From Coprinellus micaceus (lineage: Eukaryota > Basidiomycota > Agaricomycetes > Agaricales > Psathyrellaceae): a stretch of 64,000 nt of DNA. Under the pieces are notes generated by a model. It did no database searches. It saw only the letters and a list, made by a program, of their open reading frames with translations, and was not told where the DNA came from. The stretch is from NCBI GenBank assembly GCA_951394405.1, contig OX596339.1, positions 2,356,001 through 2,420,000 on the forward strand. Reading direction: 5' to 3'. Every line of letters begins with the position of its first letter. Within the stretch, counting starts at the first letter, position 1. The position numbers were made by a program, and so were the translations under genes. Shown piece by piece: positions 20,932 through 32,086 of this stretch.

Positions 20932-23910
20932 TCAGATCCACATGTTGTGAGAGCCCACCACATAGTTGCAGTGGGCGCCCGGGGGATTGCGCTCTCCCAA
21001 TGTCATCCCCTTCGTCGGGCTGGATGGTCGAGTATACAATGAGTGTCGATCATCCCAATCGTTCCTAGCCGGCGCGATGGTGCCTGGCGGCGGCACGACA
21101 GTAATCGGGGGGATAGGGAAGGATTTTGCTCTCCTGGTGTGCCTCTTGGGCGGATTCAGATTTCCGAACCGGATGTGCACTTGGCAAGCACCGTCATCAT
21201 GGGCCCCCTCTTGCTGCGATGAGATGCAGTCCACGATATTACAATAGCCCTGGGGAAATGGATGATGATGGATTTGGATCATAGGGCTTCGAGACAAAGC
21301 GTGCTTACCATCCACATGCTCATAATAGAAAAATCGCCTTTCATCTGTATAAACCACCGTGAGCCCGGGATACACGATGAAATACAACCCAATCTTACCG
21401 ACGTGTATGCTTTGTACTTGTACCAGTCGCCCGAGCTTACGACAAAACCCCAGTCGGTTTTGGACGGCAACTGACGTTGATCATGAGTCTAAATTGATTC
21501 GCATTTGTAAGTTTTATATCCAATGCATCGGCGTTGACTGTGTTACTCACCTGCAATAGGCCACGGACCGCTGATGTCGCTATTTGAATGTCGTCCTTGA
21601 TTTTTTCTAGGAATGCCGGACTCCATTTTCCGTCAGAGGATGGTGAAAATAAGCCTAACCCTTTGTCGAGGCAGTGGTGCCCCCATCCCCAGTCTCGGAC
21701 AAGGAGCAAGAACGGCCGCCTTCCTCGGTCGCCAACCACATCGTGAAGGAAAGTTTCTCTGGTGAAGGCGGGGTCGCTCTTTGCCGCTGAAGCCAGATGT
21801 TGGGGCAAAGCGAAGAACAGATAGAGAGTTGCAGCTTTTTGAAACAAATCCACAGATACACCGCGGCCCCACTCGAGGTTGCCCGCTTCCGAGAAGCGCC
21901 ATTGAGCTTGTGGACCATTGAACTGGGGGAATAATTGTGACAAGCAAAGCGATATGAGGGTTGTATGGCCAGAAGAAAAGCTGTCGAACAACTGGGGACC
22001 AATTCGGCGACAGATACTTGGCATCTCGTGGCGGATATCGAGTACGTCCTGGACAGCATCCACCACCCCTGCTAATGCAGAGGTTATCGTCGTTGTTACA
22101 GCCCTCCATCGTGGCTCGCGAATTTTAAGACGTTTGTACTGCGGGAGTGACAACATCAATTCCAGGACAGGATGGATGTCGATACTGAGGTTGGCAAGTA
22201 GGGAATGATCTGCCAAGCTCCATAAGGGCAGGAGGATCTGGCAGAACTCGGGCCACATCGAGTTGATGTGCTTGACCAGGACAAATATATATCGGCGGAG
22301 CTGGGGCTGAGGATCGGGTATACAAGACATGCCATGGTCCAGCAGTGACCTCCAATGTGATCGCCAGTAGGACTTGGCATATTCTGCAGCAGATCCCCGG
22401 GAAGGGAAGTAGATATCGTTGAGGGATGTGTGGAAGACGGTAAGGGAATGGACGGTCAAGAAACTATGGTGGTTCGGCGAGGCGAAGAAGCGCCCTGACC
22501 GACCTTGAGTTGTCAGAAAGTCGCGGAGGCTGGTGTGGTATAATGTGACGGGGTCATAATCGTCGCCGGGTACTTGGACGATGGACTGTAGATTGACGAG
22601 CACTTGGACGATTTCGTAGGCTTTGACCTGAAGAAGTTCGGCGAGCTGAGCGATAGACAATGGCTCGTGTAGCAATGCGATGGTCCATATGATGTTGTAG
22701 AAGTGGGGAAGGTTCTCCGAGCGGGCTAACGTGTGCGCGTATAACGTGTCGAGACCAGGGTTGAGGCGAAGGGCACGGGATAACCGCTCTTCGCGTGTGC
22801 ACTCGTCGTCGGATGAATCGAGGATATATCTGAGGATAGTCGACATGAACGCAAACGATCCACCAGCATGTTCTGCCAGTAGCTGTCGGTCCGCCCGCCT
22901 GGGCCACTCCCCGTAGGCCTGAAGTACACGACTGTGCTTCGCCGCATCGTCGAAAGTTCGGTTTGTGACAAAGAGGATGTCTTCGAAGGACGCATGGCTG
23001 ACGAGGTTGAGGAGGTTGACCTGAGAATCGCTCAAGTGGGTTCGAATATGTTCTTCGACTCTGCTCAAGATGAAGAAGCGGAGGGGTATGCGTGGATTCT
23101 CGCGGAAGAATCGGAGAAGGTGGTCGATCATCGCTGCGACTTCCTCGCGGTTATTGCATTCGTCAAGGCCGTCGAGGACGACGACAAACGACCCCTTAAA
23201 GATAGCTTGCGCCAAACGTCCCAGGCCGCGGAGTGCATCTTGAAACGGGTCGAGGAAAAGGAGTTGGATTTGAAGGGCAAGTGGGCACGAGGTCAGTAAG
23301 CCGGCGTGCGTCCTAATGGCTGCTTCAATCAAGGGTGCCGTCGAAGGAATGGCTGCAGCTAATTGACTCGCCAGCGTTGCGGCTAGCTTGAGGCTTCTGC
23401 TCCTGTCGCCAGACCCGCGGAAGAAGAAGAAGCTGGCCAACAAGCGCCTCTTTTTGGAGTAGAGCTCAGCTACTGTTTGAGCGATGGCGGACTTGCCACA
23501 CCCAACGGAGCCGTAAAGCCATAATATGTGACCAACGTCGCGTTTGAGGAGGATTCCGCCATCTATCCACGAGACAACCTGCCTCAGGACTGTCGTCCTC
23601 GTGCCATCGACGCAAACAGAGTCCGGCGGGGATGTCTTTCGATTCCGAATGTGAGAAGCGTCCGGTACTGGGTCTAAAAGGCCCAGAAGGCCTGCGGGAC
23701 CACTGGGGTTAGACTCCAATATGTATGTAGAATGAAAGGGTGAATGGCATGTCACCCACCGAGGCTTCCGATGTGAGTATGGTTGATGCTGTTCTGCTGT
23801 GCGATATTATACTGCCGCCCAATCGTGAAGTCATGCGCACAAGCGAAGTGAGAAGTGCTATGGTTGACCTGGGGAAGTGGAGGTTGGGGAGAGAGCGAGC
23901 CAGATTCCAT
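20932..23910 (-). CDS. NACHT-type STAND NTPase (gene 1)
   Basis: Five exons (23910..23756, 23702..21551, 21488..21399, 21344..21309, 21249..20932) give 916 aa. A 51-residue first exon (MESGSLSPQPPLPQ...) joins to the linker LLGLLDPVPDASH that precedes the NACHT domain in many basidiomycete STAND proteins. Walker A is GSVGCGKSAIAQ; Walker B is FVVVLDGLDECNNREE; a winged-helix-like region and a DPVTLYHTSLRDFL motif follow, as in the family. No ankyrin, WD40 or TPR repeats are seen; the C-terminus is unique. Such proteins are tied to programmed cell death and non-self recognition in fungi, but that is family knowledge only. The upstream 350 bp including exon 1 have been tandemly duplicated (see 24139). 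Confidence 0.87.
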
Positions 23911-24714
23911 GGTGTTGAGAATTTGTGCTGGCTGGTGAACAATGGTGATGGGGGAGAGAAAGAAAGAGAGATTGTAATCTATTGTAACCATCTCTGTCTT
24001 TAGTCACGGAACACAGCAGCTGGGCACGAGGCACGATTTGGTTTCGAATTCAAGCGCCCTGATCGCTATCGAGCACAGCATCAATGAGAACATCAACGCA
24101 TGTTAAACGTTAAGCGCCGACGATTGTAAAGTGGTCAGACATGATGCACCCACCGAGGTTCCCACTATAGGCATGAGTGGTGTATTACTGCTCAGTCGTG
24201 ACTCCATGCGCACCAGAGAAGTAGGTGGTACCACTAACCTGGAGACTGGAGAGAGAGTGAGCCGGACTCCATGATGCTGAGGATTGATGCTGATGAAGGC
24301 GGGAAAGGAAGATCATTTCCATCCGGGTCAGCAGTCACTGAATGCAGCATCTGCTACAGGGCACGAGACACTAGGCAGGGTGCATATCGAATAATGAGGC
24401 ACCCTGGTCACTATCAAGCAAGTGCAGCTGCAATGGGAATGGCACAGACCACGCTAAGCGCCCATAGGTCAAGACCTACTTACTAGAAGCACTGATTACT
24501 TCGATAAGGTGGCATACGTTGTACAGTTTTCAGCAGAGGGTTTACGGGTTAAAATTTAAAACGCACGGCCCCAAAATTTGTCAAGCTGCCTCGTCGAACC
24601 GTAGGTCACTCTCAAGATCCCATCGTCCTCCAGCGGGTGTTATATGAAGTGAGTCTTCTCCTGCCTGTCTTTGGTAGATGAACGCGAGCTACTGATGTTT
24701 TCTGAGCGTGGTGA
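23911..24714. other. Intergenic region with a degenerate tandem duplication
   Basis: The 804-bp gap holds the promoter of NACHT gene 1 (right next to its start) and a diverged second copy of that promoter and first exon. A run from about 24029 to 24115 resembles 24357 to 24463, showing that the duplicated unit was about 350 bp. Confidence 0.55.
24139..24272 (-). pseudogene. Degenerate duplicate of NACHT gene 1 first exon
   Basis: The stretch from the conserved CACCCACCGAGG to the start codon at 24272 aligns with exon 1 of NACHT gene 1 (23749-23910). The copied frame begins MESGSLS like the functional exon but hits a stop codon after 12 residues, and other indels are present. No downstream NACHT exons are attached to it, so it is a 5' tandem duplication remnant, not a second gene. 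Confidence 0.65.
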
Positions 24715-25433
24715 TCAATGCCCAAAAGAGCTATGAGCTCCATCCATGCCCTGAATCTTCTCATGGTCTGCAAGGTTCGCTTGCGCTTCGTATACTGTGA
24801 TGACTGGGTTTTGGTTCCTCTGGGGTCACTTCAGATTTATAGATATCCGATGGACGTTTACGAGCACCCACCTTCTCCCACGTCCCCAAGAACCCAACAT
24901 ACTCCACTCTTGTCGTATCAGCCCCTTGAGATGCAGGGATGAACAAGGTCACGCTGCTGATGTTGCTGAACTTCACAGCCTTGAGCGGGTACTCTCCGAC
25001 TTCATTGCTTTCCACTACTTCGAGCTCTTGTGAAATTGGGGTATCTTCGGCAGCGTCAAAGTCGAGGTTGGGTTTATTGGCAAAGAGTAGGATTCTGGAT
25101 GGTGTTTTCGACCCGGGACCTGGTTTGAGAAGGAGAGAGCGTAGGCGAATGGAGCCAGTGAATGGAATGCGGATGATCCTAGTCTGCGTCGAGTGTCACT
25201 CATCCTCTGGAGAGCCCGACCACTTACAACTGGTCATCTGCATCTGACTCCAAGAACTTGGATGTATCCAGTCTCTCTGACCATGGCTTGATGATATCAG
25301 ACCCTGGTCCAGTCCCGTTGAGCGCCACAACGTTGTCTTTGTCAATTTGGGTATAAAGGTTGTCCTCTGGGCCGAGATCGTGCCCAAGGTGGTCATGCCC
25401 GCAGCCTTCGTGGTGATTGCAATGGTCAGACAT
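24715..25433 (-). CDS. PITH domain protein (PITHD1-like)
   Basis: Three exons (25433..25228, 25178..24872, 24819..24715) give 205 aa, the usual length of PITHD1. The N-terminus is His-rich (SDHCNHHEGCGHDH) as in PITHD1 orthologues. The PITH domain follows: VVALNGTGPGSDIIKPW, RIPFTGSIRLRSLLLKP, PSRILLFANKPNLDFD, FIPASQGADTTRVEYVGFLG and the C-terminal VITVYEAQANLADHEKI. PITH domains bind the proteasome in TXNL1-type proteins; for PITHD1 the role is less clear, so a proteasome or cytosolic regulatory role is only an inference. Start and both introns are well supported by the family pattern. Confidence 0.93.
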
Positions 25434-26715
25434 GATGATCAGGATGCAACCTGGGTTCGAAGTTCACCAGCAGACTCCAGAGCAAGGAGCTTGGCAGAAC
25501 GACACGATCACGTGCGCGTTGAATTTGTCGTTAATGGGCGCCGTGGCCCTTTTCAAAAATTCAACGCCGCCTCGGAGGTTCCCTCGACCCTCACTAGCTC
25601 CTCACAATCACCCCAGAACACACATCTAAATATCGTAAATCCGGATATTTCACCCCTCTGATTCCCACCGGTAGCTCCTGGGGTCCCATCACCCAACCAG
25701 TTTTCTTCAATATCGCCACGCTGGATTACTAGTAAACTGTGCGGTCGGGACGAGAGCGAGAATGCGCAAACTTTGTCACGTAAGCTCTGCATACCAAAAA
25801 GGAGAAATGGCCTGTAAAGCAGGCACTCTGTATGTCCGACCTTTGGCACCGGCGAGCGTCAAACCACCTCCCACCCTCATCTGGCTCAGAGCGCACTACG
25901 TTGTCGGAGCAGGCCCAAAAGTCGAGCTCCCGCATGGCTATCCCATTCACTGGCGGTCCTTAACGGGGAAGGCACATCTGGTTCTTAGGGCATTGCCATC
26001 ACTCGTTCAAGTCGTACATATGAGGGTCGACGGCCACATCTTCGACCGTCACTCATCCGAGCTTAGCGAAGCCTGAGGGGCTATCGGGCGGCGAATGTAC
26101 TGACGCCTTGGTTAGATCTAAGGGTGTAAATCCACCTCAGCCTAACTCACATCTAAGTTTCCCGTGATTCACACTGCTGAAGGACCCCGAAGCTTGTATC
26201 GACACAAGACGGCCCCCAATGGTTCGACGGGAGTTCCCATGTCATAGGTCTGGACGCAGGCTGAAGACGATATCGAGATAGAATGGGGGTGGTTTATTCG
26301 AAGGGATTTTGAAATTGTATGACAGTTGTTGCGTCAATGAATTGCCCGAAGTATTGTCTACTAGCTTTACAACTACCTCTTGTAGAGTGTCGAGGGCAGA
26401 TTGACTGGGCCCCGTGGGGTCAAGCCCATTCACGATCAGGATGGTCTTGGGAATCTCAGCGCGGTGTCAGATGTCCCTTGAGAAAATTGCAGAGGGTTCG
26501 TAATGAGAGCATGGGCTGCTCTTGAGGCTTTTATGGTGCTGGCGTGCTAAGATTATCAAAAGATTGTCACGAAGCATCGACTCAGAGAGGGTTCTCTCAC
26601 AACAATGAGAGGTTGGAACACGACCCATTTAAGATGCTGCCCCTAATTGAATAGATGCCGTGATGTGGGATCATATCACTGTCAGGGGGCGCGTCACTCC
26701 TTGTCCTCCTCCCCC
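25434..26715. other. Gene-poor region containing a NACHT relic
   Basis: About 1.3 kb between the divergent PITH gene and the MED25-like gene. Besides the NACHT relic at 26242 I see no supported gene. A 104-codon plus-strand ORF at 25762-26076 has no recognisable content and is not called. Confidence 0.4.
26242..26458 (-). pseudogene. NACHT NTPase relic
   Basis: One open stretch on the minus strand contains KTILIVNGLDPTGPSQSALD, which resembles a degraded Walker B block (family IIIIDGLDEC), immediately followed by LVDNTSGNS, IPSNKPP and YLDIVFSLR. The latter matches NACHT gene 2 (LVANSSGQF, ETPSKPP, LDIVLSLR). The intervening roughly 100 residues expected between these blocks are missing and no Walker A is found. 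It is therefore an internally deleted remnant. Confidence 0.6.
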
Positions 26716-29700
26716 ATGTCCGAGCCCGGCGTTCCACCAGAGATCTTCGCTTTCGCCCTGGTCTTTGAAGGATCATGTACTACCCAAGAAAGAGCCTCCT
26801 TCCTCAACGAGTTCATGCAACCCATTGGGAAGCGGTTTGTCGAGGTTCGTGGCAAGACCAACCCTCAAGTAGGTTTAAACCTGCTGTTGTGGCTTTCCAC
26901 TGACATGATCTAGTTCAAAGCTGCCGTCGTTACATATGGGGTCTCAGATAGTCTCCCCACTCCATTACTCGGTCGACGCTTCTTCATCGACTGGAAAAAC
27001 TTTCTTGAACTCGTCAGGCCTGGGGGCCCAAAGGTCGACAGCTACTTTGCTCTGCGGGACATGAACCCACCTGGTCCTAGCGGCATGTCAGCTCTTGAGG
27101 GCCTCGTTGCTGCCATCGAGCTATTTCAGGAGCTGGAGCTCACAACAAATGCCAAAGTTTCCAAGTACATCATTCATCTTGCCCACAGCCCCCCGGACGA
27201 CGCTATCAACCCACTTTGGAACAAAATGCCCGAACTCGACGATGTGACTTGGGAGACCCTGCCGGAAGAATTCACAAAAGTACGCCCCCTTGAGTCGCTC
27301 TGGACGCTTTGCTCATTCACAGTAGCGGAACATCAACTACAACCTTATCAGCAGTACCAACAAGCCTGAAGCCCTCGCCCGCCTTTACACCAATGCCTCG
27401 GCAGGCAAAACCGTAGCACCCTGGTTCAATGTGCCGGATCACCTTAGCGCGTCTCTCGCAGGCATACCTACTGCACCGAACCCTGCACCCGCGACCGCCT
27501 CCACTCCTCAACCTCAGCCCCAGCCCAAAACCACGGTGCCGAAACGACCGAGCGAGGCTGAACAGCGACAAGACCCCAAACGGCAGCGTATCTCCGACAG
27601 TCCCTCACAGCCCGCCTCCAGGCCTGCAACAACGAAAACCACTCACCCCCCGGCACCCGTGTCGACGCCTCCGGCCTCAGTGCCACCCCCCACTGCTGTA
27701 CCGACGCCCCTGCCTGCATCGACGCCCGCTCAGGTACCAAGCGTCCCTGCGTCGGCGTCAGCGTCGGCTCCCGCCCCAGCACCCCCTCCACCACTTGTAC
27801 AAGAAATGTTCCGAAAGGGGCAGAGTTTACAGCTTTCAATCAACGCGTTACAGTCGGAGGGGCAAGCGGCCAAGAACATGGGAGATTCGAACAAGCTCCA
27901 GCAGATCCAGCAACAGCTCGTCCAAAAAGCCAAGGAAATGGCTCAGCTGAAATCGGACCTTAGTGAAATAATGCGGCGGCAGCAGGTCGCTCAAGGTACA
28001 GGAGGCCCTGGCCCCAGCCAGCAGCAGGTTGCAAGAGGACCGCAGAACCCACCCGGCCACCACAATCAGGGGCAGTCATTGGCGGGAGGGGGTTTCAAGC
28101 CGAACACCCCAGAGAATCGCCCGACAACGGGGCCTCCCTCGGGTCCCCAGTTTGGTTCGCCGAGTATGTCGTCTGCTGCGAGTATGACGATGAACCAGGC
28201 GAGTTCATCAATGAACCCAATGGTCTCTGCTCAGATCATGGCACAGGCTCAGCAAGCCCAGCAGGCGCAGGCACGGGCGGCTCAGGGACAGGGCGCTTCT
28301 GGCCCTGGTGGCCAGAGTGCCGGGGCAGCAGGTTCCTCTACGCCCTTTGGTATGACATTGCCTGCCGCCCCTCCTCAGCAGCCCATCAATGCTACAGAGA
28401 TCGACAGGCAGGATTGGAACAGGAAGCTCAACCAACAGGGCGATGCAAGCAATAGGCCAATACCTGGCCCTGCTCCTCCACCCCCATTTCCCATCCCAGC
28501 CGGTTTGATGAAGGCTTTGGGATCAGTGCCCCTGCCCGACGCGATAAATCCTGTTGAGATAACGCGCAAGTACATGGAGCTGCAACCGTTGGCGAACGCC
28601 CAGCACGGCAAATTGCAGATTGCGGTCAAGTTGCAGCAGATGGTGAAGGAGTTAAACTCGGAGCTCACAAACAAGAGTATAAAGGAGAGAGGTAGTAATC
28701 CCAATTTCCCGGATTCAAACCAAGGTCTCAAGGCGATTTGGAAGGGCACGCTGAGGTGGGCGGCGAACTTCGGGTCGGGCAAGAAGGAGGTGTCGATGAA
28801 GGTGAAAGCGATGCATCATGATCCTGAAGTTTGGTGGGTGGCCTTTTGTTTTCTTGAGAAGGTACATGAGATCTCACTTCGTCCCCCATGATCTAAGCCG
28901 CGCGAATACCTGGGCCCAGAGCATGCTGCTGGTACCTGCACCAAGACCTGCGGAGATGCTAACCGTGTTTACCGCTTGGTTGAACAAATACCAGCCTGCT
29001 GTATGCCTCATGGAACTGGACAGTGACACCCCCGAGGAGGAGCACGAATATAAAAGATTGTACATGCAATTGGAATTAGCGCTAGTGCGGCCAGAGGGAT
29101 ATGTATGTACACCATTTTTCGCTCTCACGTGCAATAACTGAATCTACTTGCTGCTGCCGTAGTTTGCCTACGCACAATGGCATAACCCCGGGAATCACGA
29201 ACAAACGCCGAATGCTGTATTCTTCACGATAGGACCGAAGCTCGTTGGCGCGTTTCTCCCGCTGTACGGATTTCCGGAGCTGCCGCACGAAGTGAAACCG
29301 ACGGCGGGGATGGTGTGGGATTATGTGAAAACCCACTGGCGACCCGAGCTCTTGCAACTGTTCAATGCCTTTGGGGCGGAAGTAAAGCCCGAGATGCGCC
29401 AAGATGCGGTTGAAGCGTTGGCGGTGAAAATCGTGAGTGGTAATGTTTCCCATTCCAGGCCTATCTACTGACAAGGAGAACGGCTGGCCTTACGTTGGTT
29501 GGGCACAGCGAGAGCGCATCAGGGAAGGCCAGAACATTCAGCTGCGACTTATCCAGCTCATCAACGGGGGTCCTAGTAACCCGGACGCGCTGAACGTGTT
29601 CGTGCTGCAGCATGTAGAGTTCCCTAACGCGGCAGACTTCCAGAGTGCGATGCGATATTTCCAGGAGGCCCAGCAGCAGCAGCAGCAGCGGGTGACTCAG

Positions 29701-30102
29701 GCTCAGCAGCAAGCGGCTCAGCAGCAGAGGCAGAGGCAGATGGCCATGATGCAGATGATGGGTCAGAATAACGGAGCGAATGGCGGAATGGGAGGCATGG
29801 GTGGGATGAACTTAAGTAATTTGGGAAATTTCGGTGGCATGAACATGGGCGGAGGGATGACGAATATGGCCAACCTTGGCGGTATGATCGGGGTAGGAGC
29901 AGGGATGCCGAATATGGGGAATTTGGGTAACCTTGGGGGAATGGGAGGGGGAGGAAATATGGGTATGGGGGCTGGGATGCCGAATATGAACAGCCACGGG
30001 GGGATGGGTGGAGGGATTCCCAATCTCGGGGCCATGGGTGGTCTCAACATGAACCTTGGCAACCTTGGGGGAATGGGAGGACATGGGGCCCAGCAGCAGT
30101 AG
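26716..30102 (+). CDS. MED25-like Mediator subunit (VWA domain, Q-rich, Gly/Met-rich tail)
   Basis: Six exons (26716..26868, 26914..27279, 27326..28833, 28898..29102, 29163..29432, 29476..30102) give 1042 aa. Residues 1-230 form a von Willebrand-type domain as in Mediator subunit 25 (FALVFEG at the start, VVTYGVSDS, LVAAIELFQELE). A long Pro/Gln/Ser-rich region follows, then a conserved central domain (QSMLLVPAPRPAEMLTVF, NPGNHEQTPNAVFFTIGPKL). The C-terminus has polyglutamine runs and imperfect repeats of NMGNLGNLGGMGG type, a prion-like low-complexity tail. MED25 bridges activators to Mediator and RNA polymerase II in the nucleus. The last intron (43 nt) is short; a donor 9 bp upstream is an alternative. 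Confidence 0.8.
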
Positions 30103-30724
30103 GGATGACCCCCCTCTTTCCTTTACTCGCTCTTGGGTGTATGTATTCAAATGTTGACGCTCCAATCTACGTTCACAGCATTTCCCCCGGTTTGGATCAG
30201 GACGATGTCGAAATCTGGTAAGCACCCTCCTTCAGCCATTCAAGAATGGGTACAGGGGCAGAAGATAGGGGCCTCAAATCCATCGGCCTCGCTGTCTAAC
30301 ATGACCAAATATTCCATAAAACTTCGGAATTAAACCGTCCTCCTCGTTCCAAACGACCTCGTTCTCCCGTCTCGCCCCCGTCCTCACTGTGAGTATACTT
30401 CCTTTGTCGAAAACACGCAGGATGCTTTCAAGTAATTTGCGTTCGAATGTCGCGGTGTTCAATTTAAGGGAGCATACGCCAATGCAACTGGAACCCGCGG
30501 CTTGAGACAAACTATACTCGTCTGACCCCATTCTATCTTCACTTCTCCCAAGAACTTCCTCCCTAACCGCCTTTTCCCTTCAGGACTCGCCAGCAGCGTC
30601 AAGTCAAACCATAAGCTTGTTGTGGGCCATCGAAGGTTGTAGAACTAGCTTATGTAACCTCTGTATGATGCTGTACGACGCGCAATCTCCTCCAATCCAA
30701 TATCCTTTCTTCTGGACCAGCACC
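30103..30724. other. Intergenic region
   Basis: 622 bp between two genes on the same strand. An 85-codon minus-strand ORF (30274-30531) shows no family resemblance and overlaps what should be promoter sequence, so it is not called. Confidence 0.35.
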
Positions 30725-31913
30725 ATGTCGATTGAACCGCCGTCGTCTTTGAGCACCGGGACTACAAGTACATCGACCAGCCCCACAACGCCATCGACGC
30801 GCCCAGATCCCTCACAACCCCCAGCGCCTGGCACCTTCAAGATCTATCGCCCACCTACTGCTCTCCCATCTCTCCCCGCACCCCCGCCACCGCCTTCAGA
30901 CGACTTCTTTAAGCCCACGCAAGCTGATCTGAGAGAACAGCAGGCGCATCTGAATGCGAGGACGAGTTCCTTGAATCCTGGGTCGATTGCGTTGAAGAAA
31001 GAGAGAGAGAAACAGCGGGAACAGAAGCTTGAGAAGTGGCCTGAGGTGAGTGGCAAGCTGCGAGGGGTGAGGAGTGCGATGAGATGCAGATACGCGTTCG
31101 TGCGAGATGACGGTCAAGGCTTGAAAGCGAGTGGAGTCGATCAAGCGCCCGTCCTTGATCGCATAGGCCCGCTATCGTACAGCACTCCTTTGCTTTCGCT
31201 AGGTCTACAGTTTGAAAAAGAACACCGGGTTGACTGGTTCGTGAAAATACAGACCAGAATCCGTATCAAATTCCCCGACCAGACTCAGCTCGAACGCAAA
31301 TTCGCGACGACAGACAAGATCAGGGAGGTGTACAAGTTTGTGCGAGGATGCCTGACTGAGGAGGGGAAGAAGATCAAGTTTATCATATGTGCGTTCATCT
31401 TCTTTCTCGTCGTTCACCACGAGCGCACACAGGGCTGCATGCGGTCTATGATATCGAGGAATAGGATGAACGATCGCTAACACGCCCAATGGATAGACCA
31501 AACCCCACCGAAACGCGACCTGAAGGTGTCCGACCCTGGTGTACGAGATTTAACACTGTACGACCTCCAGCTTACTCCGAGCTCGATCCTGTTTTTGAGG
31601 TGGGATGATGAGAATTTGAATCGTGAGTCCTTTCTATTGGCACTCTCGCGTTCTTTTCAATCGACGCTGACTGGTTAACCCTCGCATGCGATATATAGAC
31701 GATCAATCCCCCGCGCCCCTCCTCCCATCCATCTTGGAGCAGGCAGAAGATCTCCCAATTCCTGCACCAGCTCCTCCGCCACCCTCAGCGCCTGCAAGGG
31801 AATCACCAACAGCGAGCGCCAAACCAGCCGCAACCACGGGGGCAAGTGGGAGCTCGAATAATGCAGAGAAGGCAGCGAGGTTGGCGAAATTGTTGAGGCT
31901 TGGAAGTAGGTGA
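30725..31913 (+). CDS. UBX domain protein (Ubx4/TUG-like, short form)
   Basis: Four exons (30725..31045, 31253..31388, 31497..31622, 31699..31913) give 265 aa. A Pro/Ser/Thr-rich N-terminus leads to DDFFKPTQADLREQQAHLN and a basic coiled coil, then a UBX domain: TRIRIKFPDQTQLERKF, IREVYKFVRGCL, KIKFIIYQTPPKRDL and LTPSSILFLRWDDE. This pattern is that of TUG/ASPSCR1 and yeast Ubx4, adaptors of the AAA ATPase Cdc48/p97. The N-terminal ubiquitin-like domain of TUG is absent. The first intron is 207 nt, long for this window. A Cdc48 cofactor role is inferred from the family. The start at 30725 has a CACC context; an upstream in-frame ATG (30617) is less likely. Confidence 0.85.
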
Positions 31914-32086
31914 CCGTTTTCGATGATCGTTTGGTGCAATGAACTCACCGCCCCGTCACAGAGAAATGAGCAGCCATGCGTTTTTGTCAGACGGAGGGAC
32001 GGCTGTGCATATCCTGGGATTCGGTAGTGTGCCATATTCTATGACGTACATTTCTAGAAGCTCAACAGGGGGCCTCGGAGAAGCTT

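Noticed and set aside
21437..23755. NACHT gene 1 as one uninterrupted ORF
   Set aside because: Both ends of that ORF are intron sequence; splicing gives the usual linker and a longer C-terminus.
25762..26076. 104-codon plus-strand ORF
   Set aside because: No recognisable motif, no splice context, and adjoining sequence is relic or promoter.
30274..30531. 85-codon minus-strand ORF
   Set aside because: No family resemblance; lies in the promoter region of the UBX gene.
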